Shown: positions 1 to 12,786, counted from the stretch's first letter. The stretch is DNA of 64,000 bases from Sinohyriopsis cumingii (GCA_028554795.2 CM068825.1:155293553-155357552), one strand, 5' to 3'. Numbers and translations are program-made. The notes: generated by a model from the sequence alone, not told the origin.

Positions 1-272
1 TTTCAAGACATCACACCAAGTCCATTTCATTTTTCTTCAACATTTTTACAAAAAAGATACATCTTTTATTTCTATTACACAAACATTTCCTTATTCGCAG
101 AGCCCTAATAAATGAAATATGGAAATATAATTTTGGAAAACAAATATCTTTTCTTTCTAGGCTCTCCATATAACATGAAATATCCATGTGACCATATTTA
201 ATTTTCAAACATTACATAAGTAAACTTTAAATAGGGTTTATGTTAGGTTAGAAAATACGTCTTAGTACGTAC

Positions 273-330
273 GTGGCGACAACTGACAAAGGACGACGAC
301 GGGAAGAGCGAGAAGAAGAAGAATCCTCAT
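273..330 (-). CDS. candidate first coding exon: signal peptide
   Basis: Seen: on the minus strand an ATG at 330-328 opens MRILLLLALPVVVLCQLSPR, a basic residue followed by about 13 hydrophobic residues and a Cys-Gln that would suit signal-peptidase cleavage. The frame runs straight into GTACGT (272-267), a good splice-donor sequence, and stops soon after if unspliced. Inference: this may be the first coding exon of a secreted or membrane protein whose remaining exons lie to the left of the window. The product cannot be named because only about 20 residues are visible. The stretch between this exon and the window edge shows no further convincing exon. A chance hydrophobic frame in AT-rich DNA is the main alternative. 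Confidence 0.3.
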
Positions 331-521
331 CTTCAACGAACTCAGTTTAAATACGTGTCTGTAAATCTGAAATAATGGCAACTGCTTATATCCAATACAA
401 CCTTTGACGAACACTAAAGCCTCACGGCGTAGAGAGTAAAGTGTCATAGCAAATCTATTATTTACTATCTTGCATTTATGATGCTTTAAGGAGAACAGGC
501 ATTTTTGTTTTCCTTCAGCTC

Positions 522-550
522 ATTATTATTATTAGTTATATTATTATTAA

Positions 551-592
<42 letters not shown>

Positions 593-608
593 CATTATTA
601 TTATTATT
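522..608. repeat. (ATT)n microsatellite
   Basis: Runs of ATT/TTA triplets with a few interruptions. They create a poly-leucine frame on the plus strand that is not a gene. Confidence 0.95.
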
Positions 609-609
609 G

Positions 610-1320
610 CAATTCTATTTTTATAACACCGCATTTCGTTTCAGGCATGGAAATTCCTTGTTTTATGAAGAAATTGACTCGACGCCGATCGTGTCTCTGT
701 GAAGTTATTTCCCCTTATTTCCTTGACAACAATAATAAACCAGCTGTGGTGCGTTGCTGAATAGGGCTTGCCTTGTGGCCAGATATGAATCATATGATCA
801 AATAGTTTAAAAAAGGGTCAAAAATGTAAATTTAGTTGGACATATTAGGTCATCCCATTCCTACCGTTCACTTAAGTAACTGATATTTTCATTATCAGCC
901 CACGAAAGAACGAAAAGAGCGCTGGGGGTGTTGTGCTGAACATTGATTTTATGCTTCTATTGCTTCTATTCTTGAGCAAGTTTGGTTGATACTAAAAAAA
1001 TATTTTCCTCCGTAAATACCGAATCTGTTTTCATCTTTTGTTACCAAAAACATTTGCGACTCGTAAACATGTCAGTATTTTGTATACCCCACTGTGTATT
1101 AACTTATAAAACGAAACTATCTTGTATGAATTAAAAAATTTGAAAGGTGCCATTTTACGAAACTAATTGCTACCATAAAGTCTGCTGAATACAGTTCATA
1201 ACGAATGACGCATGTACCTAGTCATTTTTTATTACCTTGGACTGAGAAATAACCATCCATTACTGATTCTCCAAGCAAATAATAACGAAAATCTAACAAA
1301 TCTATAAACGGAGACGTAAA
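610..1320. other. no gene seen
   Basis: AT-rich sequence with no long frame, no RNA gene and no recognisable repeat on either strand. Confidence 0.5.
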
Positions 1321-1335
1321 TAAAAAGGAACATAC

Positions 1336-1583
1336 CCAAGGTTTGTTACAACATGTTTCGGTTTCAATATAAAGCCAACCCCATGACATTTCAGACTTGT
1401 TTGCTCGGTGTTATTACGACACATCAACACATGAAGGTTGTAACGTGCCTTTGCAAAGGAAACATCAGGACACCAGGCCTGATCCGAATGATGAGTTTTG
1501 AACATACACAAGTCTGGTGAAGAGTACTGCACGCTAATCACTTCCCCGCGGCTCACTTCAGAAATGAATTGCAACTTGCTCAT
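1336..1583 (-). CDS. candidate coding exon, unknown protein
   Basis: Seen: an 82-codon frame starting MSKLQFISEVSRGEV at the ATG 1583-1581 (context GGGACATGA) and ending at a plausible splice donor, GTATG at 1335-1331. Unlike most frames here it has balanced composition: five Cys, several His and Trp, and GC-richer codons than its surroundings. I do not recognise a domain. Inference: it is either a host exon in the same orientation as the signal-peptide exon to its left, or a remnant of a repeat. No partner exon could be joined to it from sequence alone, because no clear acceptor downstream on the minus strand opens a long frame. Confidence 0.35.
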
Positions 1584-1599
1584 GTCCCGTTCATTTTCG

Positions 1600-2265
1600 T
1601 TACATAGTCAGTGCTCACTTACCTTTTGTTCTTTCTAGCGATCAAGCTGTACATCCTTTCAGAAAATCCGTTGCCTTTTATATATTTTGAAATAACGATA
1701 AAATGTCAAGGGCATCAATTTCTAGGTCAATGTTATCAGTGAGGCACATTATGCGCAATTGGTTAAAAGAAGTAGGCATATAAACGTCTTATAGTCTAAA
1801 TACAATTCTTTAATTATTTAATAATTTCTATAAAGAAAGTTGGTGAATCGAGGTGGAGTGACTATGAAATGGTTTGACATTTAATAGATTTTCATGAAAA
1901 GTTATTAAGATGCGTAGTTTTGCGTATGCTTTGTCCTGTTTACGATTCCCTGGCTATGTGCATCAAATCACATGCAATTCGTACTAAACACGTGAGTCAT
2001 CGCTCCTTGTTTAGATATTTTTCGAGGAAACCCTGTCTTCAATAAGCACGCGCCAGAGATAACTGACCGTACTCGAGAAATAAGAACTTTTTCGAGTATA
2101 ATTGAAATGTTAGGTTAATTTCATTAAAATGAAGTAAATTATTTAAATTATTTCAGACCAAATTAAATAAGCTGAAGAAAGGTAAACGTTTTGGAACGTT
2201 TTTCGGATGTATGTGCCTTTTTCGTTGTTGTTTTATAGATACTTTATAAGTGTTACTTTATTCAA
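1600..2265. other. no gene seen
   Basis: AT-rich, short frames only, no recognised repeat. Confidence 0.5.
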
Positions 2266-2273
2266 TACACGAA

Positions 2274-2443
<170 letters not shown>

Positions 2444-2630
2444 TCTAACAATTACCCATCGTTGATGATCAAAACACCAAAGAAAATGCCAAGCGAGTAG
2501 TGTTGTCAAATGCAGCGGTGAACTAATTATGCCCTCCGTGTCGTTTTCGGGGAGCAAAGAAACATGGAAATTTGTTTGAAAGGAATGCAAATGTTGTTAA
2601 TGTTATTTATTTTATTATTTGATATAGTCT

Positions 2631-2882
2631 GCACGGGTGACTGAGTGATCTAAAGCGCTCGCCTTTACAGATCACTGCCATCTCTGCTCTGTTTGCATGT
2701 GTTCAAGTCTCGATCTCGTCCAACATTGATATATGAAAAAGCTTGCCAGTAACGTCAGTGGGACTGGTTCTTAACGGGGTTTTCCCTGGTTCATCCCCAA
2801 CCAGTTATACTGGCCGCCATGTATAGCCTATCGTGTGCTGAAAAATGACGTTAAATCCACATCTTTTTTTTTTTTTTTTTTT
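2631..2882 (+). mobile_element. tRNA-derived SINE, family C, copy 1
   Basis: Seen: the head carries a pol III A-box-like stretch (GGGTGACTGAGTG, about 2635-2647) and a B-box-like stretch (GTTCAAGTCTC, about 2701-2711). The body has the words GCTTGCCAGTAACGTCAG and CTGGCCGCCATGTATAG and a 3' end GAAAAATGACGTTAAA, then a T-rich tail. The body words recur in decayed form at about 52.4 kb, which shows that this is a dispersed family. SINEs are copied by LINE reverse transcriptase. This copy is not tRNA-like enough to be a real tRNA gene. Confidence 0.7.
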
Positions 2883-2889
2883 GTTCTTT

Positions 2890-4165
2890 TTCTTTTGGCG
2901 GGGGGAGGACTTCAGATGAATTGTGGGAAACATTTCACTGAACATAGGATTGTATATTTAGAGAACTGAGCCCGTGAAGTCGAAATAAATTTCAGATGAT
3001 CAAACATATATACATACATCGGCTAATATGTATCCACTTTGGCAAATTAAAACCTAAATGACCTTTCTGCGTATTATGCATGCACTATATGTGAGATAAG
3101 CCGAGATCTTCACAGAATATGCACCAAAAAACTGCTTGTGTACGCAATTACATGTCAGAAATATGGGAAACGGGGCAGTACGTCATATGACATTTTCTCA
3201 TGACATAATGTATTATGCCTATACTAACACGTTTCTTGACGGAACATTTTGTTGAAGCTATCAATTAAAAACGTCGGAAGAAGAAACAATTAAAGACAGA
3301 AGAAAGAAAAAAGAAAAAATAAGGAAAAGAAGGAAGACAGACGTATTGAGGATACATGGATGGATAGATGGATGGATGGAAGAAAATAATCAGGTGTAAA
3401 AGGATATGCGTGAGAGAGATAACACCTGCATGACAGGTTTCTAGTTTGATATGATACAATTAATGTAGAATTCACAAAATATTTGTAGCTTATGCCTCAG
3501 TTATTCTAACGCGAGCCCAATTATTCATTATTGTTTGCCTTCGGTGTGTGGATAGCTTATTTTATTTACTTACTAGCGTGTTTTTTTTTCTTCTTTTTCT
3601 TTCTTTTTAAGCTTTCAGTTAGGCAAATAAACAAGGCAAATAAACAATGACATATACCATTAGGTTTATTGAAATATGCATAAAACGAAGATGAAACAAT
3701 TTTAAAGAAACCAAAAAAAACATCGTACTCCCCACTAGTTTCAAATTAAATTTTTTACCCTTGATCGGTGTTGAGAAGTAAAGATTTTAAACAGCTCTTC
3801 TCAAACAGCAAGAACCGTGCACAAGTTCATGCATGCCTTGCATATGGTTAGCTTGACCTCCTCGACACGGATGTCGGTAGAAACAAGCACCTAATGAAAT
3901 GGTTGGGGATTGGTATGAATTATTGAATCACAAAGGAATTGCAACATCTGTGTTAAGTGCATGAACCTACTGTGTAAATTCATTTGTGCGTAGGTTTATG
4001 AGATTTTTTTGTCGCTGTACAACGCTCTAAATATAGTATTATTTGCACTACCATGCTACAATACTGATTATAGTTTCAACATGGTATGAAAAGGGAGAGG
4101 GGAATAATATATGACAGATAGGGATGTAATGCCCATGATCCCTAAAAGGTACCCAATTTATACAC
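2890..4165. other. no gene seen
   Basis: AT-rich sequence with a short GGAT/GATG run near 3355-3382 and polypurine near 3290-3335. No frame is convincing. Confidence 0.5.
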
Positions 4166-4167
4166 AT

Positions 4168-4170
<3 letters not shown>

Positions 4171-4216
<46 letters not shown>
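4171..4216. repeat. (TA)n microsatellite
   Basis: Pure TA dinucleotides abutting the left side of the CGTGGGCAG foldback repeat. The second copy of that repeat, at 56.5-56.9 kb, is also next to (TA)n. Confidence 0.95.
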
Positions 4217-4218
<2 letters not shown>

Positions 4219-4224
4219 TATTAT

Positions 4225-4745
4225 TTAAGGTGGGTCGTGGGCAGTTTTGTCGTCCTCAGACGGTTTCGTGGGCAGATAAAAGTTCGTGGGCAGATTTCCA
4301 TCTGCCCACGAAGCACGTCGTCCTTTTCTGCACTCTTGCCACAAATATCAATAAAATAAATGCATATTTATGCTGCTGAATGTTAAATATTCGATAAATA
4401 TTCATCTGCAAAATAAATAATTGCCTTTTTACCTATTTATTTCCATTTTTTCATTAATGAATTGAATTGAATAGCACAACTTGAGTTACCTCCCATTATG
4501 TACTAGTATATATTGCACCTTAAAAATAGATTGACCCGGAAGTAGTATGTTTCAAATTTACTGCCCATGATGACAGGGGGTCGTTACAAAGAAAATCAAG
4601 GGATGGGGTTCTAACCTGTAACAATATAATATGTTAATAGTGTTACAGGTTAGAACCCAAATCTGTTGATTTTCTTTGTAACGAGCCACTATGCCCGTGA
4701 TTATTATTGTGAGAGATCAAAACTGCCCGGGAACCAGGATGTGGA
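4225..4745. mobile_element. foldback/MITE-like repeat with CGTGGGCAG motifs, copy 1
   Basis: Seen: the motif CGTGGGCAG occurs at 4236, 4267 and 4285, and its reverse complement at 4302. The last pair makes a perfect 13-bp stem (4283-4295 with 4300-4312) around a 4-base loop. Further right are CTGCCCATG at 4561 and an imperfect 43-bp inverted repeat (4581-4623 with 4641-4684) around a 17-base loop. CAAAACTGCCC near the right end mirrors GGGCAGTTTTG at the left. No coding capacity is present. Known: arrays of short subterminal motifs plus inverted ends are typical of non-autonomous DNA transposons. Inference: the motif is the binding site of a transposase encoded elsewhere. Confidence 0.55.
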
Positions 4746-4749
4746 GTGA

Positions 4750-5985
4750 ATAATCTGCCAATGTCGCCAACAAGCACCATACATATATACTATTTATTTT
4801 GATATCTAAGAAGTTTTCAATAATGCTAATTAGTAACATTATAATGAGTGAGCTGTTATATGTCTTTCGAAATACCTCTATTCACTATTGCTGGTCTTGA
4901 GCCCAAACTAAGAGGATTGTGGCTGTCATTAGAAATACAAGTGATACCATTTATTTAAATCCAGGCTTAGTAAGTTCATAACTTCACTTAAGTTCATATT
5001 ATATGCTGCTGCATTTTCTTCTCTCAGTCTACCATTAACAACGACAACAAAAGAAAAATGGTGTTTACTCAGAATTTGTTCCTATATTTATCAAAAAATT
5101 TGTTTTGGAACAGATATTTTGTTGGAAAAGCTGAAAGAATAAAATTGGGGGAAAATCATGATGGTATAATAATACAATTGTTTACTTATAATAAAAGAAT
5201 ACTGGATTTAGTGTACAACATCCTTGCAATAATTAAATGGCATTGTGAATATGCAGAACCCCAATTCTTTAATGTACATGTACTGTTTAAGGTACAAAAC
5301 TGTTTTGCATACTTCATAACTTATTTCTCTAATAGTGCAAATAATAGGAGACAGAAGACATTTAGAAAGAATTAATTTGTCAAAATAAGTTAAATATCAA
5401 GATTAGTTTAATGGACGTTTGAAAATTTACTATTAAAGTAAAATTGCCTAATTTTGAGAGAAACATCCTAATAGTAATACACGTAATTTTATTTAAATTA
5501 GCAGTAATGTAGAGGATGCTGATTTATTTATGAAATATACCATAAACGTGTGTTTCATGTTCATTACTCCAAAGTAAAATACCCAAGAACCACCTCAGAA
5601 AATCAGTAATGACATATTCACGTAAAACACAAAACACAATTCTAAAAAGGTGATGGAGATGCAGTTATCAGCTGTGAGTCACATAGCTAACACATGTTGA
5701 GTAGCAGACTGGATGATTGGTATGGAACGAATTGTATTTGCCTTGTCCGAATAGTTGGTAAAGATTTTAAGAGGACTTCCTGGTTGGAAAAAAGTGAATT
5801 GGAGAAATGTATTATTTTTTTCATCGTATGTGTCCTTGTTTCACTTCATTAATAATAATGATATGACTTTTGACAAATCTTTTTGTCCGAGTGACTCAAT
5901 GCTGATAAGTGTAAAAAAATGTCGAGGCTGCGACAGATGTGTTCTCTGTAGAAATGGGTGTTTATTAAACTAGGTCAAAATTAAG
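4750..5985. other. no gene seen
   Basis: AT-rich. The frames at 5058-5375 and 5755-5973 have the composition of random AT-rich DNA and match nothing I recognise. Confidence 0.5.
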
Positions 5986-5989
5986 TAGT

Positions 5990-7690
5990 GTAAAAATAGG
6001 AAGTGGAACAATACACAATATGGAAAACGCTCGCTGTGGAAGACATTGGGCGGACATACAGACACATCAAGATGTATTTAATAAGATTCATACACATATT
6101 ATATACTGTTGTATAGCTCTCCTTGTATGCTTCAGATTTATACTATAAACATTGAAGTGTGTGATACCGAGACAAACGGCAATGGAAGATGCACGTATCA
6201 AGGTTATGAAGATTGTTAAATTCACAAGCGATACAGAGTCAAATATACCAAAACTTTCATATTGCATTTTCTTACATTTCTACTATCACAGATCGATTTA
6301 GACTGATGCGAAACCTATCAATTTATATCAAATTTGTCAAAATCGGGGTTTATTTACTATTGTTATGAGTTATTCACCTGTATGGAAAACGATCGTATAG
6401 GAAGACATTAGGCGAAATGACAGACAAAGGAAGATATACTTAATAAGATACATACACATACTATTTACAGTTGTACGGCTTTAATTATATGCTTTAGATA
6501 TATAGCAATAGCATCGAAATATGTAGTACGATCGCAAAACGGCAATGGTAGATTCACGTAGCAAGGATATGCAGATCGGTAAAGTCGCACCCGATATTCA
6601 GTAAAAAGAACAAAACCTTCTATTTTGCATTTTCACACATGTCTATTGGCACAGATCGATTTAGTATGATTAGAAACATATCAATTAAAATCAAATTTGT
6701 CATCTGATATCAAATGTGTCAAAACCGTTGTTTTTGCGATTGTTATGACTTATTCGCCCATATGAAAAACTTTCGTATAGGTCGGATCTAGGCGCACGGA
6801 CAGACAAATAAAGACGTGCTTATTAAGATATATACACACATTTTATAATATTGTATAGTTTTAATTCTATACTTCAGATCTCTAATATTAGCATCGAAGT
6901 ATGTGCTACAATCACAAAACGGGAAGGGTGTATTAAAGTAGCAAGCATATGAAGATCGGTAAAGTCGCACCCGATATTCCGTAAAAAGTGGAACTTTTTT
7001 ATTTTGTATTTTCACACACGTCTATTGGCACAAATCGATTTAGGCAGATGAGAACCTATATATTAATATGAAATTTGTCAAAAGCTGTGTTTGTTTACTA
7101 TTGGTATAAATTATTCACCTATATGGAAACCGTTCGGATAGGAAGGCATCGGGTGCACAAACAGACATATGAAACCGTACTTAATAAGATACATACACAT
7201 ATTATTTAATGTTGTACATCTTAAATTATATGCTTCAAATCTATAGTATTAGCATCCAAGTATGTGCTACTATCGCAAAACGGGAAGGGTAGATGCACAT
7301 ATCAAGGATATGAAGATCGGTAAAGTCGCAAGCAATAATGAGTCATAAATACCAACTTTTTTATTATTAATTTTCTCGACTTTTTTTGGCACAGATCGAT
7401 TTAAACTGATGAGGAACCTATACATTGATATTATATATGTCGAAATATATGGTTGTTTAAGATTGGTACAACTAATTTACCTATATGGAAAATCTTTGTG
7501 TTGGAAGGTATTTGGCGCACGGAAAGACAAATGAAGACGTACTTAATAATATATGTAAACATGTTATATGCTGTTGTTTAGCTTTAATTTTATGCTTGAA
7601 ATCAGTAGTATTAGCATCGAAGTATGTTGTAACCCCCCTCCCCTTAGTACGCTACTGCAAGCAGACTTTGTTAAATGCTAAGAGACACTA
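5990..7690. repeat. ~360-bp satellite, cluster 1
   Basis: Five degenerate units. The anchor CAAAACGG(C/G)AA recurs with spacings of 363, 380 and 361 bp (GG at 6178, 6541, 6921, 7282), and the anchor TATGGAAAAC recurs near 6019, 6383, 6761, 7121 and 7484. Each unit also carries AGACGTACTTAATAAGATAC and CAGATCGATTTAGACTGATG-like words. The last unit is a variant with CCCCTCCCCTTAGTA and ends near 7690. Units match those of cluster 2 (17.4-20.3 kb) in order. Small frames inside are not genes. Confidence 0.9.
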
Positions 7691-7734
7691 ATTGCTCGAA
7701 AATTATAATTTAAAAATATTTATGTATTTATGGA

Positions 7735-7840
7735 CTCGTATATTATAACCTTATAATGCGCCTTCATTTTCCATCAGGTAGGTCTCCAGGTCGAGTTGTC
7801 ATGAAAAACAGGAACCAGTATCGTACATTCTTTACTAAGC
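7735..7840 (+). repeat. spacer shared by both satellite clusters, copy 1
   Basis: About 105 bp (CGTATATTATAAC..., GTCTCCAGGTCGAGTTGT...) repeated almost base for base at about 20,392-20,499, in both cases between the satellite's last unit and a family A SINE. Confidence 0.85.
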
Positions 7841-8033
7841 GACTTCTCCGATGGTGCAATGTGTCTATAGAGCGTCCGCCTCGGATGCGAGGGGTCGCGT
7901 ATTCAAACCCCGGCCGAATCATACTAAAGACATAAAAATGGTACTAGCAGCTGCCTCTTTTGGTGCCGATCATTAAGAGGTTAGTGTTCGGATTAGTCGG
8001 CCTGGTGTCAGGATAGTGTGACTGGGTGGGACA
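7841..8033 (+). mobile_element. tRNA-derived SINE, family A, copy 1 (3' truncated)
   Basis: The tRNA-like head contains AGAGCGTCCGCCTC and the B box TTCAAACCCC. The body contains GTACTAGCAGCTGCCTC, CGGCCTGGTGTCAGGATA and GTGACTGGGTGGGACAA, after which similarity to copies 2 and 3 stops. It lacks the 3' part and the (AC)n tail. It lies in the block duplicated with the satellite. Confidence 0.8.
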
Positions 8034-8039
8034 AGTTTG

Positions 8040-8250
8040 TCTTATGTCCGCTAAAATGCAAAAGCCTACTGAACCAAGTCGAACAGGTTACGTATTATAC
8101 AACTTATTTTCGAGGTTTCAGCGCCCCCCCCCCCTTAAATGCGTACATATATTATCAGTATACCTCCATGCTCAAGCCTATGCATTTGGGTTACCCCCCA
8201 CCCCCACCCCTCTATGCGTACATACTAAATGGACGGCCCCTAACCATTCA
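8040..8250. repeat. C-rich direct duplication
   Basis: Two C-rich stretches (8116-8130 and 8195-8211) are each followed by similar words (TAAATGCGTACATA and TATGCGTACATACTAAA), so a short local duplication is likely. Confidence 0.5.
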
Positions 8251-8254
8251 TGAG

Positions 8255-10985
8255 ATGGTATTGATTCAAATTTACGAGTGCGATTGTGATGTACGCATTT
8301 CCCTACACAAACACGGGATGGTATTATTCAACCGTACATGTCCACAAAACTATATATATTTATAGATATATGTATACAACCATGGTACATCAATTAGGTA
8401 TCTAATTGCATAATGACAGTGTAGTGGTTAGCAAATTTGAGAAATATACTTTTTTATTCAGACACCATGCCAAAAGGAAAGAACTAACTTACAGTTTACG
8501 CTGAACTAAATTAAATTTACTATTTTTGTTTCCAGCATGGTCGGAATATGTTTACATGTTTCATATTAGGAAACAATTTGCATTATGGCTAAGTATATCT
8601 AAGAAGGAAATAAGATGTTCTTACAAACTCTTATTTTGTTGGTGTATTGGTTACCTCTCAACATATGAACCATTCTTTGCCATCTCACGATTATAATCCG
8701 TATGTACTTAAGCGTTGTCTCATTTGTAGTGTTAATTTTTAAATGTATACTTTGCTTGTAAAATGATCCCACTTTATATAAATGTACAAACACCGCAATC
8801 GTGATGTGCTTACAGGAATACATTCTTCTGAGTTCTACTGAAGTCAGTTATTCAGTATAATTTGTAAAACGATATGGACTGATTGATAAAAGTGACTGTT
8901 TTCTTTACTTTGGTTTGTCGCAATATTTTTCTAACACAGTACTAATATACACTGGTCACACATGACGCCCCAAAGAAGCAGTTGTAGTTAATTCTTTTTT
9001 ACCTGTAGTAATGGGATTTTTACAATATATGGCTGTGGCAGATGTACGTCGATTATCAGACAATGGTCGGCTTTTGCACTATTCGCTTATTTCCCTACTT
9101 CGAGTGCGGACTGATTGACCGTTAAGCAAAATCTCAATTAATCTCTGCGATTTATGTGCAACGTACGATATTGTCCCCAGTGTTTATTTAATTCCATCAT
9201 CGTTTAACAAAACTTCTTTTCTTATCCTCTCTAAATCAACTTTTGTTGACCAAAGACAATACATTTTATAAGCAAGGCAGAACGCAAAATCACATTACCC
9301 ATCCACGAGTACAATGAAAATATGTAAACAAAAATAGTTAATAAAATTCCAAGGTATGTATAATATTGTAATATATTTTGGAGTATGCGCATTTGTTTAC
9401 CGCTCTCCATTTTAAGGATTCCTTATATACTTGCTTGAATATGGGAAGTCGGTGCTGGGATTATAGTCTTTAGACCAAAATAATTAGCCAATTACTAGGG
9501 GCAAACGTTACGGAGTGAAGTGTAAGTGAGTTTCAAGATGACATGGTTTACTTTTGGTGAATTCAGGTAAGAGCCGCATGAGTATCCCTGTCACTCAGTA
9601 GTCCCTATTCAAATCTAATTGCGTGAATTGATCGTGTGACTCCAGGTGCAGTATTTATGACTGGAGATTGGTAAATTATACAATGGAATCAACAGAAAAG
9701 GACTGTTCCGCCGTCTGCGGGCGCCATTTATTGTTGCTGTGGTGGTAAATATGTTACAAAGTTACAGGCGAAATGAAGCTAAAAATCATGATTTAAAAGG
9801 CCTAAGGTGGCGTAGTAAAAACGGTTCCCTGTATTAGGTTGTTGAGTTGTATAGTTTCACGGCGTGAAATACTGGCGGTAAGTTACGGAAAGTTAACGAA
9901 GAGAAGCTTTGCAGTTGTGACATTGACATACAATTGGGAAGTTGGGATTTGTGGTCATGTATTAATTAGAGTAACATTAGTGATAGATTGGACGCGTTGG
10001 ACTTTCCAGTTTGCAGAAGTAGTTGTACAGGATTCCTTTGAATCGGGGAAACCTATGACTCGTAGCGGGATTCGCGCAAGGGCTTGACATCGCTCGGTCA
10101 AGAAACCCATTTGGTTGATACAATATTTCTTGCGTGAGCATAATGCAAATGTGTATATTGGCTTGCACTGTTTGCAGCTATGATGTACGATGTTAAGATC
10201 TCAGTCGGTCAGGATATTCTTTAACAACGGTATCTTTTATCCTAACACGTCTTTCAATACGGTACCATTTACCCCTTGCAATAAAGTATATCAGTTGGAG
10301 GTTGAGGATGAACTAATCGATATTGAATTTCTCTAAGTACTGTTTGGTCAATGTTCGGATCTCATTATCTTGTTATTGCAAAAAATATATATTGGTTATA
10401 ATCAATTACACCTTTAGTTTTATGATTATTTAGACATTCTATATAAATCCAGCATGGTATCAGTTAATATTTCGACGATATTGTTATATATGACCAGTAC
10501 ATTTGAACATGTATGATTATAAACAGTAAAATTAGGCATTTAAACTGTAGGAAAAAAAATTCTACTGAAAAATGTTTCATCAGCATAAAAAACTAAGGCT
10601 TGTCAAATCCGAGACTAGCAATATTTTATAGTACCTATATTTGCTCTTTTCAGGCCAAGTTCTCACGTAATGGCTTGTTTTAGTAAATTGCTTGTTTTTG
10701 TGTGGGGTTTTTTTTGGTGCTCCCACACAAAATACGCATGCGCGGAATTTATTTTCCGTTGCCATGACGTATAAAAGTTACCGGCCATGCACCAACATTT
10801 TTCTTTATACATCAGATTTGCATAACATGATTAAAAGTAGTTATACTTGAACAAAAAGAACCAAAAAAAACCTATAAAGTGTACAGAAAAAATAATTTAA
10901 TTTCTCGAAATAAAAGTATACATCACTGTTACTTAGATACGATTTTCCACCTATAGAGGACGCCAGCAGGAAATGACGTACATTT
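8255..10985. other. no gene seen
   Basis: Ordinary AT-rich sequence. Frames at 8599-8823 (minus), 9839-10087 (plus) and 10580-10765 (minus) show no domain, no splice support and no family likeness. Confidence 0.5.
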
Positions 10986-11687
10986 ATCCCCACAAGACGA
11001 AGTACTGGGGGGGGGGGGGCCGGCACCAGACAGACCCCCCACCCCACTTTTCCAAAAAATTATAGTGTTTTATGTGTATTTATCCCCCCCCCATGTGTTG
11101 TATGTTTTATATTATGCAAAAGAATTTAGGTCAAAAAAATTTAATTCTCCTTTTTAACGGGGTATTTCTTTTAAAACCTAGTTTTATCTATAGGGTTGTT
11201 TTTCCGAATAGGTTTCCATCTTTCCATCACCTGACTTGAAATCCCTTCCCTATACTCTTGGTTGACCTTGGCTAGAGGTCGCCTATATCCCGTGTGTGCT
11301 ATATATATATATATGCTATAGTTTGTGTATGCTATATTTTGCTTCCATGTTGGGATAGCCTTTATTTTTTCCCAAATCTCCCCAGTAATCTTAGGACCTT
11401 ATAATCGGATCAAGAAAAGGTTTATTTTTATTTATTTAATATATTTTTGAATTTTGGCTAAGTAACGGTGTATTATAATTTAATTAAGAAAAAAAAAACT
11501 TAATGTGTTCTGTGTGCAAATATATTGTGTCATTATTCACATATTGGATTTGTAAATTGAAATCCGCTGTACTCGAGTTGGAGTCCATACACTTTTTTAT
11601 TTGCTTGTATTTCTCCCACCTAGAGTTAGGCCGTCTCAAATTATTTATTGGATTTCTGCCAAAATCTCTAAAAATGGTTGTTCTTCC

Positions 11688-11688
<1 letters not shown>

Positions 11689-11718
<30 letters not shown>

Positions 11719-11725
11719 ACACACA
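11689..11725. repeat. (AC)n microsatellite
   Basis: AC dinucleotides inside the 3' untranslated part of LINE copy 1. Confidence 0.9.
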
Positions 11726-12279
11726 GTGGGGATTTACCGTGCAGTGCGAGAGCTGCACATTTTGAGCAAATAGAATTAGAAGAGAGACTTATTAGATCCT
11801 TTGTTTTCGTGTATGTATGTAAAGTTTCCTATATGAGGTGTTTTTCCCGACTCTTTCATAGCCCCATGACGTCATTATCTCGTTCTTTTCCCATATAGTT
11901 TCTCTGTCCCGATAATTAGGATTTGTGATAGTTTACGTAATATAATTAAAGTCTATTTAATTATTTAATTTTAATTGTAATGGATAATAAAAAGAAACTG
12001 AAGCTGTTTAGGAAAATTTATAAGAATCTAAAAGGGTGGCGGCTACAGCAGATTCCAATCCGGGGTGGGGGTATGAGGGCAAGGGTTCACTTTGTGATGG
12101 TCCCCTTTAAGGGAAGATTATCCATTGCCCCATCTCCCTCCCCTTCTTTTCACCCTTTGCAGCCCCGTCCCTCCCATTCACAAATCTTCCTAGAAGTTCT
12201 TTTTTCTAATTAATTTGAAAGGATTACAAAAAAATTTGCCTATTCATTTTTTTTATGTTTATGACTTGGTCACACGCCA

Positions 12280-12786
12280 TCATGGTTTTAGTTATGTTAT
12301 CTGTTATTTTTCCTATTAAAGTTTTGTTAAAGTTGCCGTCTTGATATAAAACTTGGTTTCTTCTGTATTTTTATTTCTTGGATATCTCCATAATTAATTG
12401 TATCCTGTCTTGTTTCCTAAACTCGCACTGTGCCATCGCATGATATTTTGTGAAGTTCGCACATTTGCACATGAGATAATTTACATGTATGCATATGTCG
12501 TGTAGATATTTGAATATCAAGCTTTGTATTTTTGGAGAGCCGATGTTGGTCCAGTACCTCTAAGGTCTGTCCCAATTAACCGAGATATTTCCTCCTCTAC
12601 TTTATTTTTAATTTTAGAGGTTAAATTTTCCCTTATCCAATTATATGTTTCCTTAGTTTCAATTCCCCAAAGTTCCTCATTTTCCCTATATTTACATAAA
12701 AGTTCCTTTATACTTCTAAAGGTCCTTGTTGTTTCTAGTCTTTTTACCAGTTTATTATTTTTGTAGATGTCACTTATGTTTTTCAT
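12280..12786 (-). pseudogene. Tx1-like LINE ORF2 C-terminus (fragment)
   Basis: Minus strand from 12,786: MKNISDIYKNNKLVKRLETT and on to WIRENLTSKIKNKVEEE, which matches the equivalent stretch of the plus-strand copy (EIYKNNKL..., WIREEVTKNIKCRVE... near 24.3-24.5 kb). Further on, in a shifted frame, IFKYLHD... and a CxC...H...C motif (CKCANFTKYHAMAQC, about 12,480-12,430) match the zinc-binding tail CPLCKTANFTKLHTIVQC of the other copy. The first ATG is internal to the parent ORF2, and the endonuclease and reverse transcriptase are absent. At least one frameshift separates the two matching parts. Confidence 0.7.

Noticed and set aside
505-702. Leucine-rich membrane-like frame
   Set aside because: Produced by the (ATT)n microsatellite.
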